DNA from: Acanthosoma haemorrhoidale
Lineage: Eukaryota > Arthropoda > Insecta > Hemiptera > Acanthosomatidae
DNA: 64,000 nt
Direction: 5' to 3'
Assembly: GCA_930367205.1 (NCBI GenBank)
Contig: OV884014.1
Span: forward strand, 78,471,104-78,535,103
Within the stretch, counting starts at the first letter, position 1. Each line of letters begins with the position of its first letter. Both the position numbers and the translations under genes were made by a program. This document shows positions 38,110 through 50,202 of this stretch, in pieces. The notes beneath the pieces were generated by a model. The model was not told the origin of the DNA and made no database searches. It worked only from the letters and a program-made list of their open reading frames with translations.

Positions 38110-39408
38110 AACTATTGCTTCATTACTTGCTAACATGGAGCACAAAAATAAAAATAAAAACAATAATGCTAAAATACAGGAATGTATTGTGTTCAAATTA
38201 AACTAAGGCAGGTACACATATCACATTTAAATACAAACATAGATGACATAGAGCCGAGTGATGAAAAACTGTCAGATTTAACTAAAATTACAATTTTGCA
38301 CTAAAACTATAAATCAGAACAGTGAGGACCATCACCCCCATTAAAGCCACACGGGCATCGACAAAGGCCTGTCAAAAGCGAGTCAGAGATGGTTATGGGT
38401 TAAAAAAACGGATAGCTGCTAGAAAACGCTACTTAAAAAAAACTAACAAGTCCCATTTGTTTTAGAAGTAATCGTTATCCCTCCCACTAAATTCTTATAA
38501 AATCTCTCTCTTGCTTTTATAGATTTATTATATACTGTCCAATAAAACTAAACAAAGATCAATGTTCACTATTAAAATTAATGAATAAAAAATAAAAAAG
38601 TATGACTCCGTTTTTAGTCTCCAGTATCAGTGAATAACCCATAGAGGTAGGAAGATTTTTTGATACATGCATAAAGAAAATATGTTTTCTTCATAATTTC
38701 TATCTTAGTGATTGTTTTAGGGCATGTCAAGCACCAAGGTCATTGACGCCCGCGAACTTAGTGCTTACGTAATCGAATAGGTTATTGGTGGGGACAGTTT
38801 AAAGTGCATTTTCTTTCTTAGAGTCTAAGATAGCAAAGGTGCCATCTTGCAGAGAGTCTAAGCCATTCCATTGTTTGGCTTGTAGCCATTTTTAAATTCC
38901 ATTCCTTCAAGTTTCTCTTGACTGTCCTTGTTGTTTGGTTTTTTTGGAGTTTGCCATTGTTAGGCTCTCCCTCTGAGTTTTTGGATCTTTGTTATGTTGA
39001 GATCACACCGAGAATGACTTGAATCTCATTTTAGTGCTAGTATTTTCAACACATGAACATTTTTGGTTCAAAACTTTTTGTATGGTTGTGGAGGGGAGGG
39101 TGTGTAAATATAATTTTTATTAATATTGATTGGTTTTTAGTAATTACATTTTTTTTTTTCTTCAAAACAATCTTTACATCTGCTAAGTTAGGAGGGGATG
39201 GATCAGCCCAGAGTTCGGATGCAGGAGCAGGCACAACACTGCCTTAAAGTCACAAGAAATAAAGGAGAAACCTTATCGAATTTCATACAAAACTTAAGAT
39301 AATACAAGTAAATAAAAGAAAAATATCCTGGTAACAGTATATACAAAAAAAACCAAATTATGACCCCAATGAGATGTGTGTAGGGGCGAGGGTACTAGAG
39401 TTAAACTA
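38110..39408. promoter_or_regulatory. Region upstream of SLC12A9
   Basis: The 5' UTR and promoter of SLC12A9 should lie here by position. The stretch around 38720-38900 is less AT-rich than its surroundings. No core promoter motif stands out. Confidence 0.3.
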
Positions 39409-40240
39409 CTATTCGGAAGGCTTCCCCACCGGAAGCTTTAACTGCTCTAGATGTACAGTCCTACGCTTCTCGGGTTCATGGACACTTTGGATGATCACTA
39501 AATTGTTTTCGCGAATTGCGATCACCCTGAAGGGTCCCTCATAACGGGACAATTCTTTAGTCCGATTGGAGCCGATCCTTTGATACACGGCGGTATCTAT
39601 TGTGACGCACCCTTCTATCGGTTTGACTCCCGCATTCTCCCTCACCACCCTCCTAGTTCTAGTCATAGACTACCCTCATTTTCGGTTGTAATTTTCGCGT
39701 AGACTTTTCCCCACAGTTTCCCCAACTCCAAGGAGTTATTGGTGAGCTGTGTGGACGTCTCATCTCCTACCACTGTTCTACTAGTGTCTTGGCGAGGGCC
39801 CCGAAGACCAAAAATGATTTCAAAGAGTGAGAACCCTGGGGTCGTGTGAACGGAATGATTATTGCCCTAGGTATTGTCTCAGCCGGCTTCAACCCTTTGT
39901 CGGCATGGTAAACACGGTGATGATCTCCAAAGGTGCTGTGGAGACGCTCAATTCCTCCTCAGCTCTTTGGATGCCCTGGAGTATTGGCATGCGATATTAC
40001 GTCCAGAGCTTTCATCTCCTCCCTCACGCCGGCGTTATCAAACTCCCTCCCGCCGTAGGACGCTATCCGATTGGGGACGCCTTAAAATTGGAACTACCTC
40101 CTCAGCGCTCCTAACATAGCCTCCGAAGACTTTTCCCGAACGGGGTATGCCATGGCCCTTTTTGCTTAGCGGTTTTTGCACCGTGGGGGGTCTCAACTTG
40201 TAGCCCTGTCGGTGGGTGTCTATCATATTTGGTACGGTGG
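39409..40240 (-). pseudogene. Ty3/gypsy integrase remnant
   Basis: Reading the minus strand from about 40100 down, the text carries the second half of an integrase core: a G-x-EFDNAG stretch, then NTPGHPKS and, after an in-frame stop, IERLHSTFGDHHRV. Several frameshifts later comes the intact C-terminal part 39409-39666, with YEGPFRVIAIRENNLVIIQS and a basic/hydrophobic tail typical of integrase C-termini. Both the N-terminus (zinc finger) and the upstream RT are missing. It is one of several deleted gypsy copies between 39 and 53 kb. Confidence 0.7.
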
Positions 40241-40255
40241 CGAACCTCGCTGCCT

Positions 40256-40279
40256 ATAGTATAGTATAGTATAGATAGA
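40256..40279 (+). repeat. TATAG pentanucleotide microsatellite
   Basis: About four tandem TATAG units directly beside the integrase remnant. Confidence 0.8.
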
Positions 40280-41735
40280 GGAGAAGATAAAGAAAAAAAT
40301 TAGAGAGAAACAATCACTTTCTACACAACCGTACAGGGGGCACCAGTTAATCGCCGGCGGTTAAGATTGGTTAAAAAAAATAAGGAAAGAGGGAAATGAA
40401 AAGACACACTCAGAGTCCAGTAAGGGACTGGTTTATTGTATTTGGTAATCCTACATATATAAGATCATAGGTTGTTTACATCCCATGATCGTATTAATTT
40501 TTGACAGTCATGCTTCTGGCTTTAACTAAAATATATATATGTATATACGTTTTTATAGCATATGTAGTACCGGGACTATATTAAATTCTAAAAATGTATA
40601 TGAGCTGCGTGGGAAAACCCACGTCTGCCCTGAAACATTGAGGTGTAAATAACCATCTGAATAGGAGGGAAACGTTTCTAGTTTGGCCTATACCTGTAAA
40701 AACCTTGACCTAGCTCAATAACTGAGATGAAACGGACCTTACTTTTGCACTTTGAAATCTCAAAGGATTTTTTTTTATTTCTCTCGTAATGAATATTTTA
40801 AATTACTACTGGATTGCTTTTATGTAAATGCATATTAGATATTAATAAATTTATTTAGTAATACGGATTTTAAATGGTAAAATTACGATAATCCTTTTAT
40901 ATGATACAAGAAACTTTTTTTTTTTTTCCTTTTCCCCTTCCTGAGGTGGAACCTCAAACGACAAGAAACCAATCATGATACTATTACAAGTCACTTATAC
41001 ATTGCTAGGTCGACATGAAAACTCTTGACCCTCTGCGGAGTATAGATTTTCGTCCAACTTTGACCCAATCAATGTGCTCCAGTTATTTCCCAGTCTACTT
41101 GCTGTGGCATTATTCAAAAAGTAATATACTGGATCTAAAATTTGATGCATAATAGGAATAGAAAAAAAATCTTTATTCTAGTACCAGGTCTCCGATGAAT
41201 AATAAGCAACCTTGGCCAACAAAAAATAAACAATATACCATATAGGGGAGGGGGTGGAGAGTAAAATAAAGGCTGTGCCTAAAATTAAAAAATATGTGCC
41301 AAGAATATTTTCAAATATTAAGTAAGAAAGTAATACAAAATTAAATCAAAAGAAAATAGTTGAAGGAAAGATAATAGTACTAATAAAATAAAATTAATAA
41401 ATATGATAGGTTACTCTTATACAAGATTGCAGCTATGGATTTACCAACAGAACAGTTAAATCGTAGTAATCGTATATACATAAAAAAATGAAATAAAATA
41501 ATAATAATAGTCAAAAAGGGTAGCAAAGCGTTTGTCTGAGTGATAAGAAGGTGTTGGAAAAATAATTTTTTTTTTTGTAATAATTTGTAGGGATTCTCTC
41601 TCGTCTATTCTGGCTATTCAACCTGTGATTTTCCCCAAAAAATCCTTTAGGGAGGTTAAGGTTAAATTAGCAAACTATGAATTTTTTATTATTAAAATTT
41701 AATAATTAATTAATAAGTTTATTAGTATTACTAGG
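40280..41735. other. Retroelement-flanking DNA
   Basis: No gene seen. A GC-richer stretch around 40320-40450 with a reverse-strand poly(A)-like TTTATT may be the end of another LTR, but no second copy was found to confirm it. Confidence 0.35.
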
Positions 41736-42647
41736 TGTTAGTCCGTGACCTGAGTTTTGTGTGTGATCACGGGCCTAGGAATAGTTTCCTGGTCCATAAA
41801 TTTAGTATCATATGTCGGGAATGGTTGAACAATTGTCGGAGGTGAACAATTGTCGGAAAAGGTGAACAATTGTTGGAGGTCAACAATTGTCGGATTGTTG
41901 TAGTTAATAACATGGACCATGTTCCATGTAGGCGTTAATATCTGACTCCATTTATTGATAGGAATGTGTCCCGACAAGACACCGTGTTCAGGATGAGGTT
42001 CAGAGGTTCATAAAGAATAAGACCAGTTTTCCGAGTTCGGCAGCGTAATAAGTACAAGTCGTCAGAGGTCTGCTATAGGCTGTGTGGCAAAGTGCCGTCG
42101 TAGAGGTGCGGCATAGCGAGAGTAGATTAGTGGAAGGCTGAGTAGGCGTATCGCGACGGGTGATAGCGGCTATCGGTATGTAGAGACTAGAAAAGAGTGA
42201 AGCGTGAGCCTACCAGGGCCATGGTGGCCCTGGTGTAAAGTGACAAGAAGGGCAGCTCAGGAGACTAGGAAACAGAGTGTCTTTTCAGGGCGAAATTTAC
42301 TGATATAAATATGGTAACCCCCTCCCTCGTGGAAGGCGGAGTCTGTCTGCCAGGGGTATGTTTTACGATACACAGGTAGCCATTTCCTTTTAGTTTTATG
42401 ACCGTTAGGGTAAAAGGGTGTGTTTTTTATGGCTGCTATAAGTGACTGAAGGTCTGCCCGGTCTATTTATGGCAGTCAGGTGGCTAATCCTCTTAGGTTA
42501 ATTGCCGTACCCTCTGAGTTACTTGTCTACGACTTCCGACCTCTCTATGATTTATTACAAGAAGTTTACACAGATTTGCATTTCTATTATAATACATTAT
42601 GAACCACAGTGAAGGGTAATTTACATATATAGTTAGCGGTCGCTACA
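41736..42647 (-). mobile_element. Ty3/gypsy LTR, minus orientation
   Basis: On the minus strand it starts TGTAGCGACCGCTAACTATA and shares that end with the LTR at 51474-52028 (TGTTGCGACCGCTAACTATA). Both also share an internal block, TCTGACTCCATTT followed by CACTATGTTCA-like sequence. Inside it (41826-41900) is a short direct repeat built on GGTGAACAATTGTCGGA. About 910 bp with TG...CA ends. Confidence 0.6.
41826..41900 (+). repeat. Short tandem repeat built on GAACAATTGTCGGA
   Basis: About four imperfect copies of an ~18-bp unit. Each contains the palindrome CAATTG, within the LTR. Confidence 0.75.
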
Positions 42648-42979
42648 TCATACAATACAGAATTATGATTTGATTTTTCCTGTGAAAAGTTGACTTCACA
42701 CAGGAGCAAATATATTTCTTGAGTTCGATCATTCTTGGACCTTTTAAAGTCAATTAACCAAGGAAACCGAAAACGCAGGGTCTGGACGTGACAAAAAATG
42801 AGTTTTGGGGGTTGAAACACGAACTTGACTTGTATTAGATCCTGACGGTTCATAATACACAAGTAGTATTATTAAAAAAGAACATATTCGATCTTACTAC
42901 ATATATGGTAGATTGTAGGAAGTGAATCGCGGCTAATCGGCGTATAGTTTGGGGTCGGATACCTAATTCTTTGCAAATA

Positions 42980-43713
42980 TAGTATAACCTCAATTATCTT
43001 GAGTAATGACGGGGAAAGTATTTACGGATTATCAAAACACGTTTGTATAGCCTAACTTTGATGTAAATAATCAAAAAAATACCATTTTTCAACTCAAAAA
43101 TATATTTACACAATACTTAATCAAAATGTGGTTATTAAATATTCTGATTCATTCAAAAGCGATTCATTTGTTTAAAAAGGGCGATCATCTGCCTTTGCAG
43201 CGTCTTTGTCTGCTTTATTGAAAACAGAAATTGTTTCTACTATCTCAAGATATTTCAATGTCCATGTTGTCGATTTCATCATTGACTTCTACAATTATTC
43301 TCCATGCAAGCTGTGGTGTTTTTGAAGGCAATCTTTCCCATGATTCACGAACAGTGAAAATCGCATCTTTAATCTGCACATTTTCAATACGTCCTTCATG
43401 GATTTCGCACAGAAAGTTGCACAGTTAGGGGTAAATAATAGACGATTTGTCCGTCGCCTGTTTTCAAAATGGATTCAGATGGATGAGATAGTGTTGTAAT
43501 ACCAGTAGTCCGTTTTCGCACTGATATTCTCAGACATATGGAATAGAAAAAAAAGATTCCGGGTCAAAGTCCGCTATGAATAACATTAATGTTCAGATGA
43601 AAAATTCACATCTGGCAAATAAAAGACATATGGAACAAATTTCTTAAAAAAAACATTCTGATTCATTCAAAAGCACCCGGATGATCAAGGCACGGATAAT
43701 CGAGGTTGCACTG
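42980..43713 (-). mobile_element. Tigger-type DNA transposon fragment
   Basis: The right end read on the minus strand begins CAGTGCAACCTCGATTATCC, a Tigger-like terminal repeat. The left end TAGTATAACCTCAATTATCT is its diverged partner. TA flanks both (42978-42979 and 43714-43715). The interior keeps only the 3' end of the transposase on the minus strand (43229-43430): IKDAIFTVRESWERLPS, then TPQLAWRIIVE and a stop. The remainder is deleted. Confidence 0.8.
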
Positions 43714-43715
43714 TA

Positions 43716-44732
43716 TAAATATTAATTTAGAATTGGAAGCAAAACACGTCAGTAAGTAATCAATGTATGTTTGATTATAGTGTTTGAACAATGTGAGTTT
43801 GTACACAATTGACGTTCTCAAGGCTTCTTGACCTTCATCAATTCAACGATGTTCCGCAAATTCATCATTGTATTATTCAACTATTAATTGAAATGACATT
43901 GTTTAGGGCTCTTTACTATAGATAGTTATTGTTAAAAATACAAGTCAAGTGTAATGTATTAAACAATTAACGAGAGTGTCATTACGGCTACGAAAACGAT
44001 TATAATAGTAGTTTCGATGAGTTTTTGTAATTAGAGTTATCAACTGTGGCCACATATCATTATTAGGATTTCGAGATCTTCAGTTTGATATCCTATCTAC
44101 CTTGGATTGGAAAAAATATATATATATATATGTATATAAGTTATCGTCTCCAGCTGTAGACGATCAAAAAAGAGAAAATAAGGATGGTAATAATTCACAC
44201 AGGTTCGATTGTTAACTGGCTTTATTATCTTCTCATCCTCTATCTATACACAGGCTTTGGTTAGGCCCTGTAGTATTAGGCTTAACATTGTCTTGCCATA
44301 TGACACATTACAGAGAGTTTACAGTTTACAGAGAAATAAAATTTGGACACTGATACAATAAAAAGACAAGCAAAACAAAAACGTTGTTCCATTTTATACA
44401 AAAGAATTATAATACGAACACGAAGAGAGAAAAAAAACACGACACTACCGTCAAAATAAACATAGAAATACAACACTAAAAATACCGGACAAGCACAACC
44501 GATAGTCGACTCGAGTGATACGCCGACTAGGTGTTTTTAGACCCTTCTCTCCCAAGCTCAGACCGGAATCAGGTTGCAACGCCGGGACACTCGGATAATG
44601 GGTATACCTCCGTAATTTCCACTCACACTTTAATTTGTTAATGTGCGGTCACCCCTCTGCCCGCCCGGGTTCATCCTTGTCTTTCTCTGTCTCTGAGGCT
44701 CCCGATGTTTTCAATGGTGTCCTGTTTCTCCC
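43716..44732. other. Retroelement-flanking DNA
   Basis: No gene supported. A TA dinucleotide run lies near 44115-44135. The sequence at 44200-44300 may be an LTR edge (reverse-strand AATAAA-like), unconfirmed. Confidence 0.35.
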
Positions 44733-45065
44733 CTACACCCCTTGTGCATTTATTTCCATAGGTTCCGGCGAATACCTCTCCGCTCTTCGGTAAAGGTACG
44801 GACACTGCCTGGTGAGGTGCCCTTCCATCCCACATTCGAAGCATTTCGTGCGCGGGCACTTCGCCACCAGGTGTCCGACTCTCCCACATACGTGACATCT
44901 TCGTCCCTCCGTCCTTCCTCCAGTTCTAGGTATTCCATAGCCATTCCTCCTCCCTTCTGCCGTCGTCCTTTTTCTTTCCACATGCGGTGGTTCCCTTCTT
45001 TTCCAAATTTGCTGTGGCATTCTAGGTCTACGGTATGTTACCTTGGACCAACCTGTCTCCTCCAC
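44733..45065 (-). pseudogene. Retroelement Gag fragment with two CCHC zinc knuckles
   Basis: Two canonical nucleocapsid knuckles stand in tandem: CHVCGRVGHLVAKC and CFECGMEGHLTRQC, followed by a short tail ending INAQGV. The basic, Arg-rich N-terminal part is typical of Gag C-terminal regions. It stands alone, with neither capsid nor protease readable beside it. Confidence 0.8.
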
Positions 45066-45285
45066 TCCCTGCTTGCCTTCCTCTTTACGGGTGCTAGCAT
45101 AGAGTGGAAAGATACCGAAAGGTACAGCTGTTACTTATATGATGTTATGTTCTATAATCAGTGTATCTTATATTTTAGCTATGGCTTATCTTATGTATAT
45201 TATGTCTTGATCATGTTTCCTACAGTTAAGGTACTTAATGATTGACTATAATATGAGTATAAATTGAGAGACTTGAAGGGGAGGA

Positions 45286-45485
45286 TGTTTGGATATTGTA
45301 CGTTGTATGGGTTATATTTAAGAGTCATAAGGTGACAACACTTTCGTTACCTTTTTGTATGGTTATATATATTGTCGTTGAGCCTGTTTTAGATTCGTAG
45401 TTTCCCTGATCTGCTGTGATGTAATTATGAGAAATAAATGTGAATACAAATGTAACATTTTTGTTTATTCTATAATAGCCACACA
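45286..45485 (+). mobile_element. 200-bp LTR, plus orientation
   Basis: TG...CA element beginning TGTTTGGATATTGTACGTTG and ending TAGCCACACA, with AATAAA near its 3' part. It is the inverted twin of 48622-48821. Immediately to its right lies a pol fragment. Confidence 0.75.
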
Positions 45486-45717
45486 AAGCAATGCCAGCGT
45501 TCCATTTTCCAGGAGGTTTGATGAATTGATTGGCAATATAAATAAAGATGCTGTGCTGACCAAACTGAAAAATTACATCATAAACGGACGGCCAGAGAGC
45601 AAGAAGCAATTACCAGATACCCTGAAAATGTTTCAGGAAAAAGAAAATATATCTTCAGATCTTCTTGGCTTGATGACGAACCGTCCTCTCTTCTGACTTG
45701 AAGTTCGCAGGTATCAA
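45486..45717 (+). pseudogene. gypsy pol fragment (RNase H-integrase linker)
   Basis: Open stretch with DAVLTKLKNYIINGRPESKK followed by QLPDTLKMFQEKENIS, the pattern found between RNase H and integrase in Ty3/gypsy polyproteins. It then terminates. A related, more decayed copy lies inverted at 48822-48900, touching the other 200-bp LTR. Confidence 0.6.
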
Positions 45718-45904
45718 GCGAATGATGTCTTCAATGAAGTTCACCTTTCTTTCTTCCTTCATCTTCCTCAGATATATAACATATTTCTTGAGGTGGTCCG
45801 TTGCCAAATGAGGGATCTCTACGTGGTGGAGTATATGGTGGAGTACATGGTGAATTTACTGAGTATACTGCCAGGTGCCTGTCCGGGGCGCAGTCGGGTA
45901 GAAA

Positions 45905-46640
45905 TTGTCGGGAATGGTGTACCCCAAGGTGGGACGCCCGCCGCGGGCTAGGGTCATTACAACCCTAGCCGCATTCCTGCGAGCGCCGAGAAAGAGATAA
46001 ATTGGGTGGACATGTGGTTTTTGACCTTTGCTGGCGGCCTAGTCGGCGGGCAGCTTTATTCGTATTGATCTGACTCCATAAGATCTTAGAAGGTGTGCCC
46101 CGACAAAGCACTATGTTTAGGAGAAGAGGAACAGGTTAGGTATTATAGCTAGTATATGTGGTCTTGGAATGATCACGAATTCACACTCGGTATCTAAGGG
46201 TAGGCGAAAACCTTCCGGATCCCAAAGGCGAGTGTAAACCAGAGAGAGAGGCAGACTGGATCGCCGTTGGAGACGCTACTAGGTAAGTTTGTAGGGCCAC
46301 GGCGACCGTCGTCCGCGAGGAAGAGGTTTCTTCCAAGGAGGTGCTAGTTTTTGCGAGGCGAAGGCAGAGAATCCCACTAGGAAGGTGTGGGTTCTGACAA
46401 CGTCGGACTAAAACATAGCGAGGTTAGGAAAGAGAGACACAGAGGTAGTTGAATAAGAAAGCCATGGTTCGATTAGAGCAGCAAGCGCCAGTGCATAGAG
46501 AGAGAGAGAGAGAACCGTGTTCTTCAGGTGCCGGGAGCCATGAGACTGCTTACATAGGCAGACCAGCGGCGGGGGGTTGCTCCGACGCACCCCCTAGTGC
46601 ATTTGGCTGTTTCGTACACTACTTTCCCCCTCTCTTAACT
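45905..46640 (-). mobile_element. LTR homologous to 26690-27440, minus orientation
   Basis: Reverse-complement homology to the intron-12 LTR over most of its length, with moderate divergence. A tRNA-primer-site-like GGCGCAGTCGGGTAGA sits just outside at 45890-45905 on the plus strand, probably belonging to another element. A (GA)n run near 46500 gives the microsatellite-like stretch. Confidence 0.6.
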
Positions 46641-47189
46641 GGCGCTTTAAGGTTTTTATTATTAAAATATGGAAACGGAGGTGGATATTTTCTGGGCCGA
46701 GAAGAGGGGAACTTCTAATTATTCATGATGAAGAAGTTGATACAACAACATATATATATATATTTAAATTATCGAGTAATTTATTAACGGCACTTCATTA
46801 TTTCTCTTATATTAGCTCTGAAATTTGAATCAGATCTTCCATGAAAAATGTCATGCCAGAAGAACAACAACAAAAGCCACTGGATTGAGTTAACGAACAC
46901 TATGTTAATGACCATTATTGTTAATCAGAAGGGGTATTTATTTTGATAATAGTTATAGAAAAATATATATTTTTTAATATCTAGTAATTAATTAATTTCT
47001 GGCACTTTATTATGTTTTTTTTTGGAAATGGTTAGAGTTTTATTGTATTCACAATACCAAATGAAACCTCCCCACATTTTCATATTGGGTACTCAAAGAT
47101 AATAATTCCGATAAGTTAGTATCAGAACAGACACGAGTGATAAGATAACAGGCCCAGTTTTTACAAAATGTAAAAAAAAACAATTAAAA
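46641..47189. other. Spacer between retroelement fragments
   Basis: AT-rich with a (TA)n run near 46750. No coding content seen. Confidence 0.5.
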
Positions 47190-48621
47190 TGAAATAATAA
47201 ATACTATTCAAAGTTATATATAGTGCCTCGAACTGCATCCGATTCCGTTAAACCTATAGCTCATCCACCGTTGGCAAAGTGGATTTCTCCAGTGCTGGAA
47301 TGTATAGCGTGGAATCACTTTTATTAGGATCCCATTCTGAAATTTCTCGAGCCACATTGTTATCGCCAAAACTTCACGCGTACTTGTTTTAGTTTTCTTC
47401 CAAAGTGGCCAAAAACAAAAGCTCAGGCGCCGGTCCATTTATCTTGGGTTCCTGCAGTATAGGAAGTAGCGGCGGTTTCTTCTCCACCTTTATTACGCAG
47501 TCAGTCTTCTATCTACCTTTCGAAATTTCAATCTCATTCGTTTTATTCGATTTTTAACTATCTTACTTATATCCTTTGTAAAAATAGATGTCAGTGGCGA
47601 GTGATCAGAAAAAACTTTTACACTGGATTGACGATATACACATTTGTGGAACTTGGTGAAGGCGAAAACAACAGCAAGTATTTCCTTTTCAATCTGAGCA
47701 TGGACCTACAGTCACAATCTGTCAATGACCTACTAGGAAAGAGAATAGGTCTACCTTCTTGAAAAAGTGCCTAACCCCAGGGCATTCTTACTAGCATCAG
47801 CTTGGATATCTACATTTTTTAGTAGGGCCAAAAGAACTCAATAATGTTACATTGCCAAGAAGTTCCTTCAATTCAAGAAACTTCTTATCGTGAAGCGAGG
47901 TCCATAACCATTCTGACCCCTTTTTACAACAGCCGGAAGGCAGACCAAACCTGAGACAAGTTCTTACAGACTGATGATTGTTGCTCCTCACCAGCTTGAA
48001 GACCTCTACCTGCTGTTGATCTTCTTGTTCTTTGATTAATCGCAATTTGTCGGCTGCCATCTCCACAGCTTTGCAAAAGGTAACTTGAGGGATCTTCACG
48101 TGTTCACGGGTCGAGGCAGAATTGACGCCCAAAACAATTTGCGTCTTGAGAAGCTTATCTTCTTGTTTCCCAAACTCACAGAAAGAAATGAGAGACTTCA
48201 GTTCCCCATATAAATGTTCAAAAGGCTCGTTTGCACCTTGCTTCCGATTAAAAAATTTAAATAATTCCATTGTTTCATTTTTCTTTGGAATACAATGATG
48301 TCCAAGGATGGTCAATATTGATTTGACAGATTCTCTATCACAGGCTGTCGTAGTGATGGACAAGTATAGCTCCAAAGCCTTGGAAGTTTTTAAGTCTGGC
48401 TACTTGAACTTCTCTTGATTTATTTACAGTCTCCGTTGCTTACAAATAAATCTTGATTTCCTCCTTGAAAAGCCGAAAATTATGTCCCACATTTCCTGTT
48501 GAAAGGTTTAAATTACACGGTTTATTGAGCTCCATCGCACATGGATAATTGTTATACTTTAATTCCCGATCGAACCGTTTAACAAAACGAATAACTTCAC
48601 TTTATCGACTGCGCCATGTTT
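47190..48621 (-). pseudogene. Internally deleted Ty3/gypsy element: Gag fused to RT/RNase H remnant
   Basis: On the minus strand the frame 48375-47797 starts as Gag capsid (ELFKFFNRKQGANEPFEHLY, CEFGKQEDKLLKTQIVLGVN). At about 47920 it jumps to HDKKFLELKELLGNVTLLSS, the RT-RNase H junction sequence; protease and most of RT are therefore deleted. Decayed RNase H-like text continues to about 47200 with many stops. The 200-bp LTR at 48622-48821 lies immediately upstream in the same orientation, with a primer-binding-site-like TGGCGCAGTCGATAAA between them. Confidence 0.75.
48600..48616 (-). other. Probable primer-binding site
   Basis: TGGCGCAGTCGATAAA five nucleotides downstream of the minus-strand LTR end. 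The position and the TGG start fit a tRNA primer site; the tRNA was not identified. Confidence 0.55.
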
Positions 48622-48821
48622 TGTGTGGCTATTATTGAATAATCAAAACTGTTAAATTTGTACATTTATTTATCATAATTACATCATACTACAGATCATG
48701 GCAACTACGGCTCTAAAAATAGGCTCCATGACAATAATATATAGCAATACAAAAAGGTAACGACAGTGTTGCCACCTTATGACTCTTAAATATACCCCAT
48801 ACAACGTACAATATCCAAACA
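48622..48821 (-). mobile_element. 200-bp LTR, minus orientation
   Basis: Read on the minus strand it starts TGTTTGGATATTGTACGTTG and ends AATAGCCACACA. High identity to 45286-45485 in inverted orientation. It acts as the 5' LTR of the deleted gypsy element at 47190-48621. Confidence 0.75.
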
Positions 48822-49657
48822 CTTGGTACCTGCGAGCTTCAAGTCAGAAGTCGGTTCGTCATCAAGCTAAGAAGATCCGAAGAAATATTCTCTGCATCTG
48901 TGAGTAATTCCTGAATTATAAGATTGCTTAGATAACAGGATCTGGGATTGTTTGACTACCACTCTGACGGACAGGCTAAGAAGGGCCAAGGCAATATTAA
49001 CAGAGCCTTGAGCTGTTCACTTGAAGGTGCGTTCCAACGCTGTATGCAGGTTATACAGAAACAATAATGTAGAGCACACGGAAGACTCCATCAACAGCAA
49101 TAAAAACTTTAAGGTATTATTTTTGCATACAGTGTAATTTTATATAAATCTTTTTTTTTTTCCAAGAACAGGTATAAGAGATATTTTAGATAGAAACGGA
49201 CAAATTAACGAATGTGAAATGGCTCTTAACGACTATCATATGACTAAAGAAGACTAGGGACACCTTCCACACTATAATGGTGATCCGACTAATTTAATAA
49301 TATTCATCAAACACCTAGAAAAAATATATTCGACAGTATGTAACGAAACAATTACTAACAAAATACAACGCGCAGCAATTGTGTATTTTAAGACTTCCTA
49401 TCAATAAACCACTTTTAAATTTAGTAAATCACTTTAAGGACAGCCGGACAACACCACACCTACAACATGATATCTCTCAGATTCATATGTACAGAAACGA
49501 ACACCCAATTGACTTTATTAACGGAACTATCCCACATCAAATTATAATTCAGAACCGTATAATAAGTGACACCTCTATCTGTAATACATAACAAGAAATA
49601 TTATCACAAAAGGTACTAAATGTAGACTACGTTCTCAGAAATTTACCATCAAGACTT

Positions 49658-50197
49658 ATGGACACACTCAACCATATTATTATTAATGATCTGATACAAA
49701 TGAAAAACGTTTTGTATAATAACTGTAGGATTATAATGGAAGACATGTATCCTCAAGGAAACACTAACAGTAGTCAACAAGAATACCGACCTAGACAAAA
49801 CAATTATAGGAGAAACGACTATAATGGGCAACAATTTCAACCCCGACAGTACCAAAATAAATCTAGAAATAATTTTCAACAAAACAATGACTTTCAACAT
49901 AGCAATAACTATCAGCAACATTATGAACCCCGACAGGACTTTAGAAATAATCAACAACGACTTAACTTTCAAAGACCTGAACAAACATTAGTCCCATCAC
50001 AACCTTTCAATCCACATTCACGAAACAGCGTGTCAATGCGAACTGTTCAAAGTATCGAAGTGCATCACTTAGAAGAGGAACTTCACCCACTAGAACAAGA
50101 GATCGAAACATTGAAACAGAGAGTTAAAGACTTGGAGGACAAACTTGAACATTTTTTTAGGACTAGAAAAACCACAACTTTCCCCAACATCAACTAA
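49658..50197 (+). pseudogene. Errantivirus-like Gag C-terminal frame
   Basis: A 179-codon open frame: a short alpha-helical start, then about 90 residues extremely rich in Asn, Gln, Arg and Tyr (NNYRRNDYNGQQFQPRQ), then a Leu/Glu coiled coil (LEQEIETLKQRVKDLEDKLE). No CCHC knuckle is present, which fits gypsy-type errantiviral Gag. The upstream capsid part (49214-49600) is interrupted by stops. Confidence 0.6.
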
Positions 50198-50202
50198 ATC
50201 TA

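Noticed and set aside
44742..45245. 167-codon plus-strand ORF
   Set aside because: Antisense shadow of the CCHC Gag fragment.
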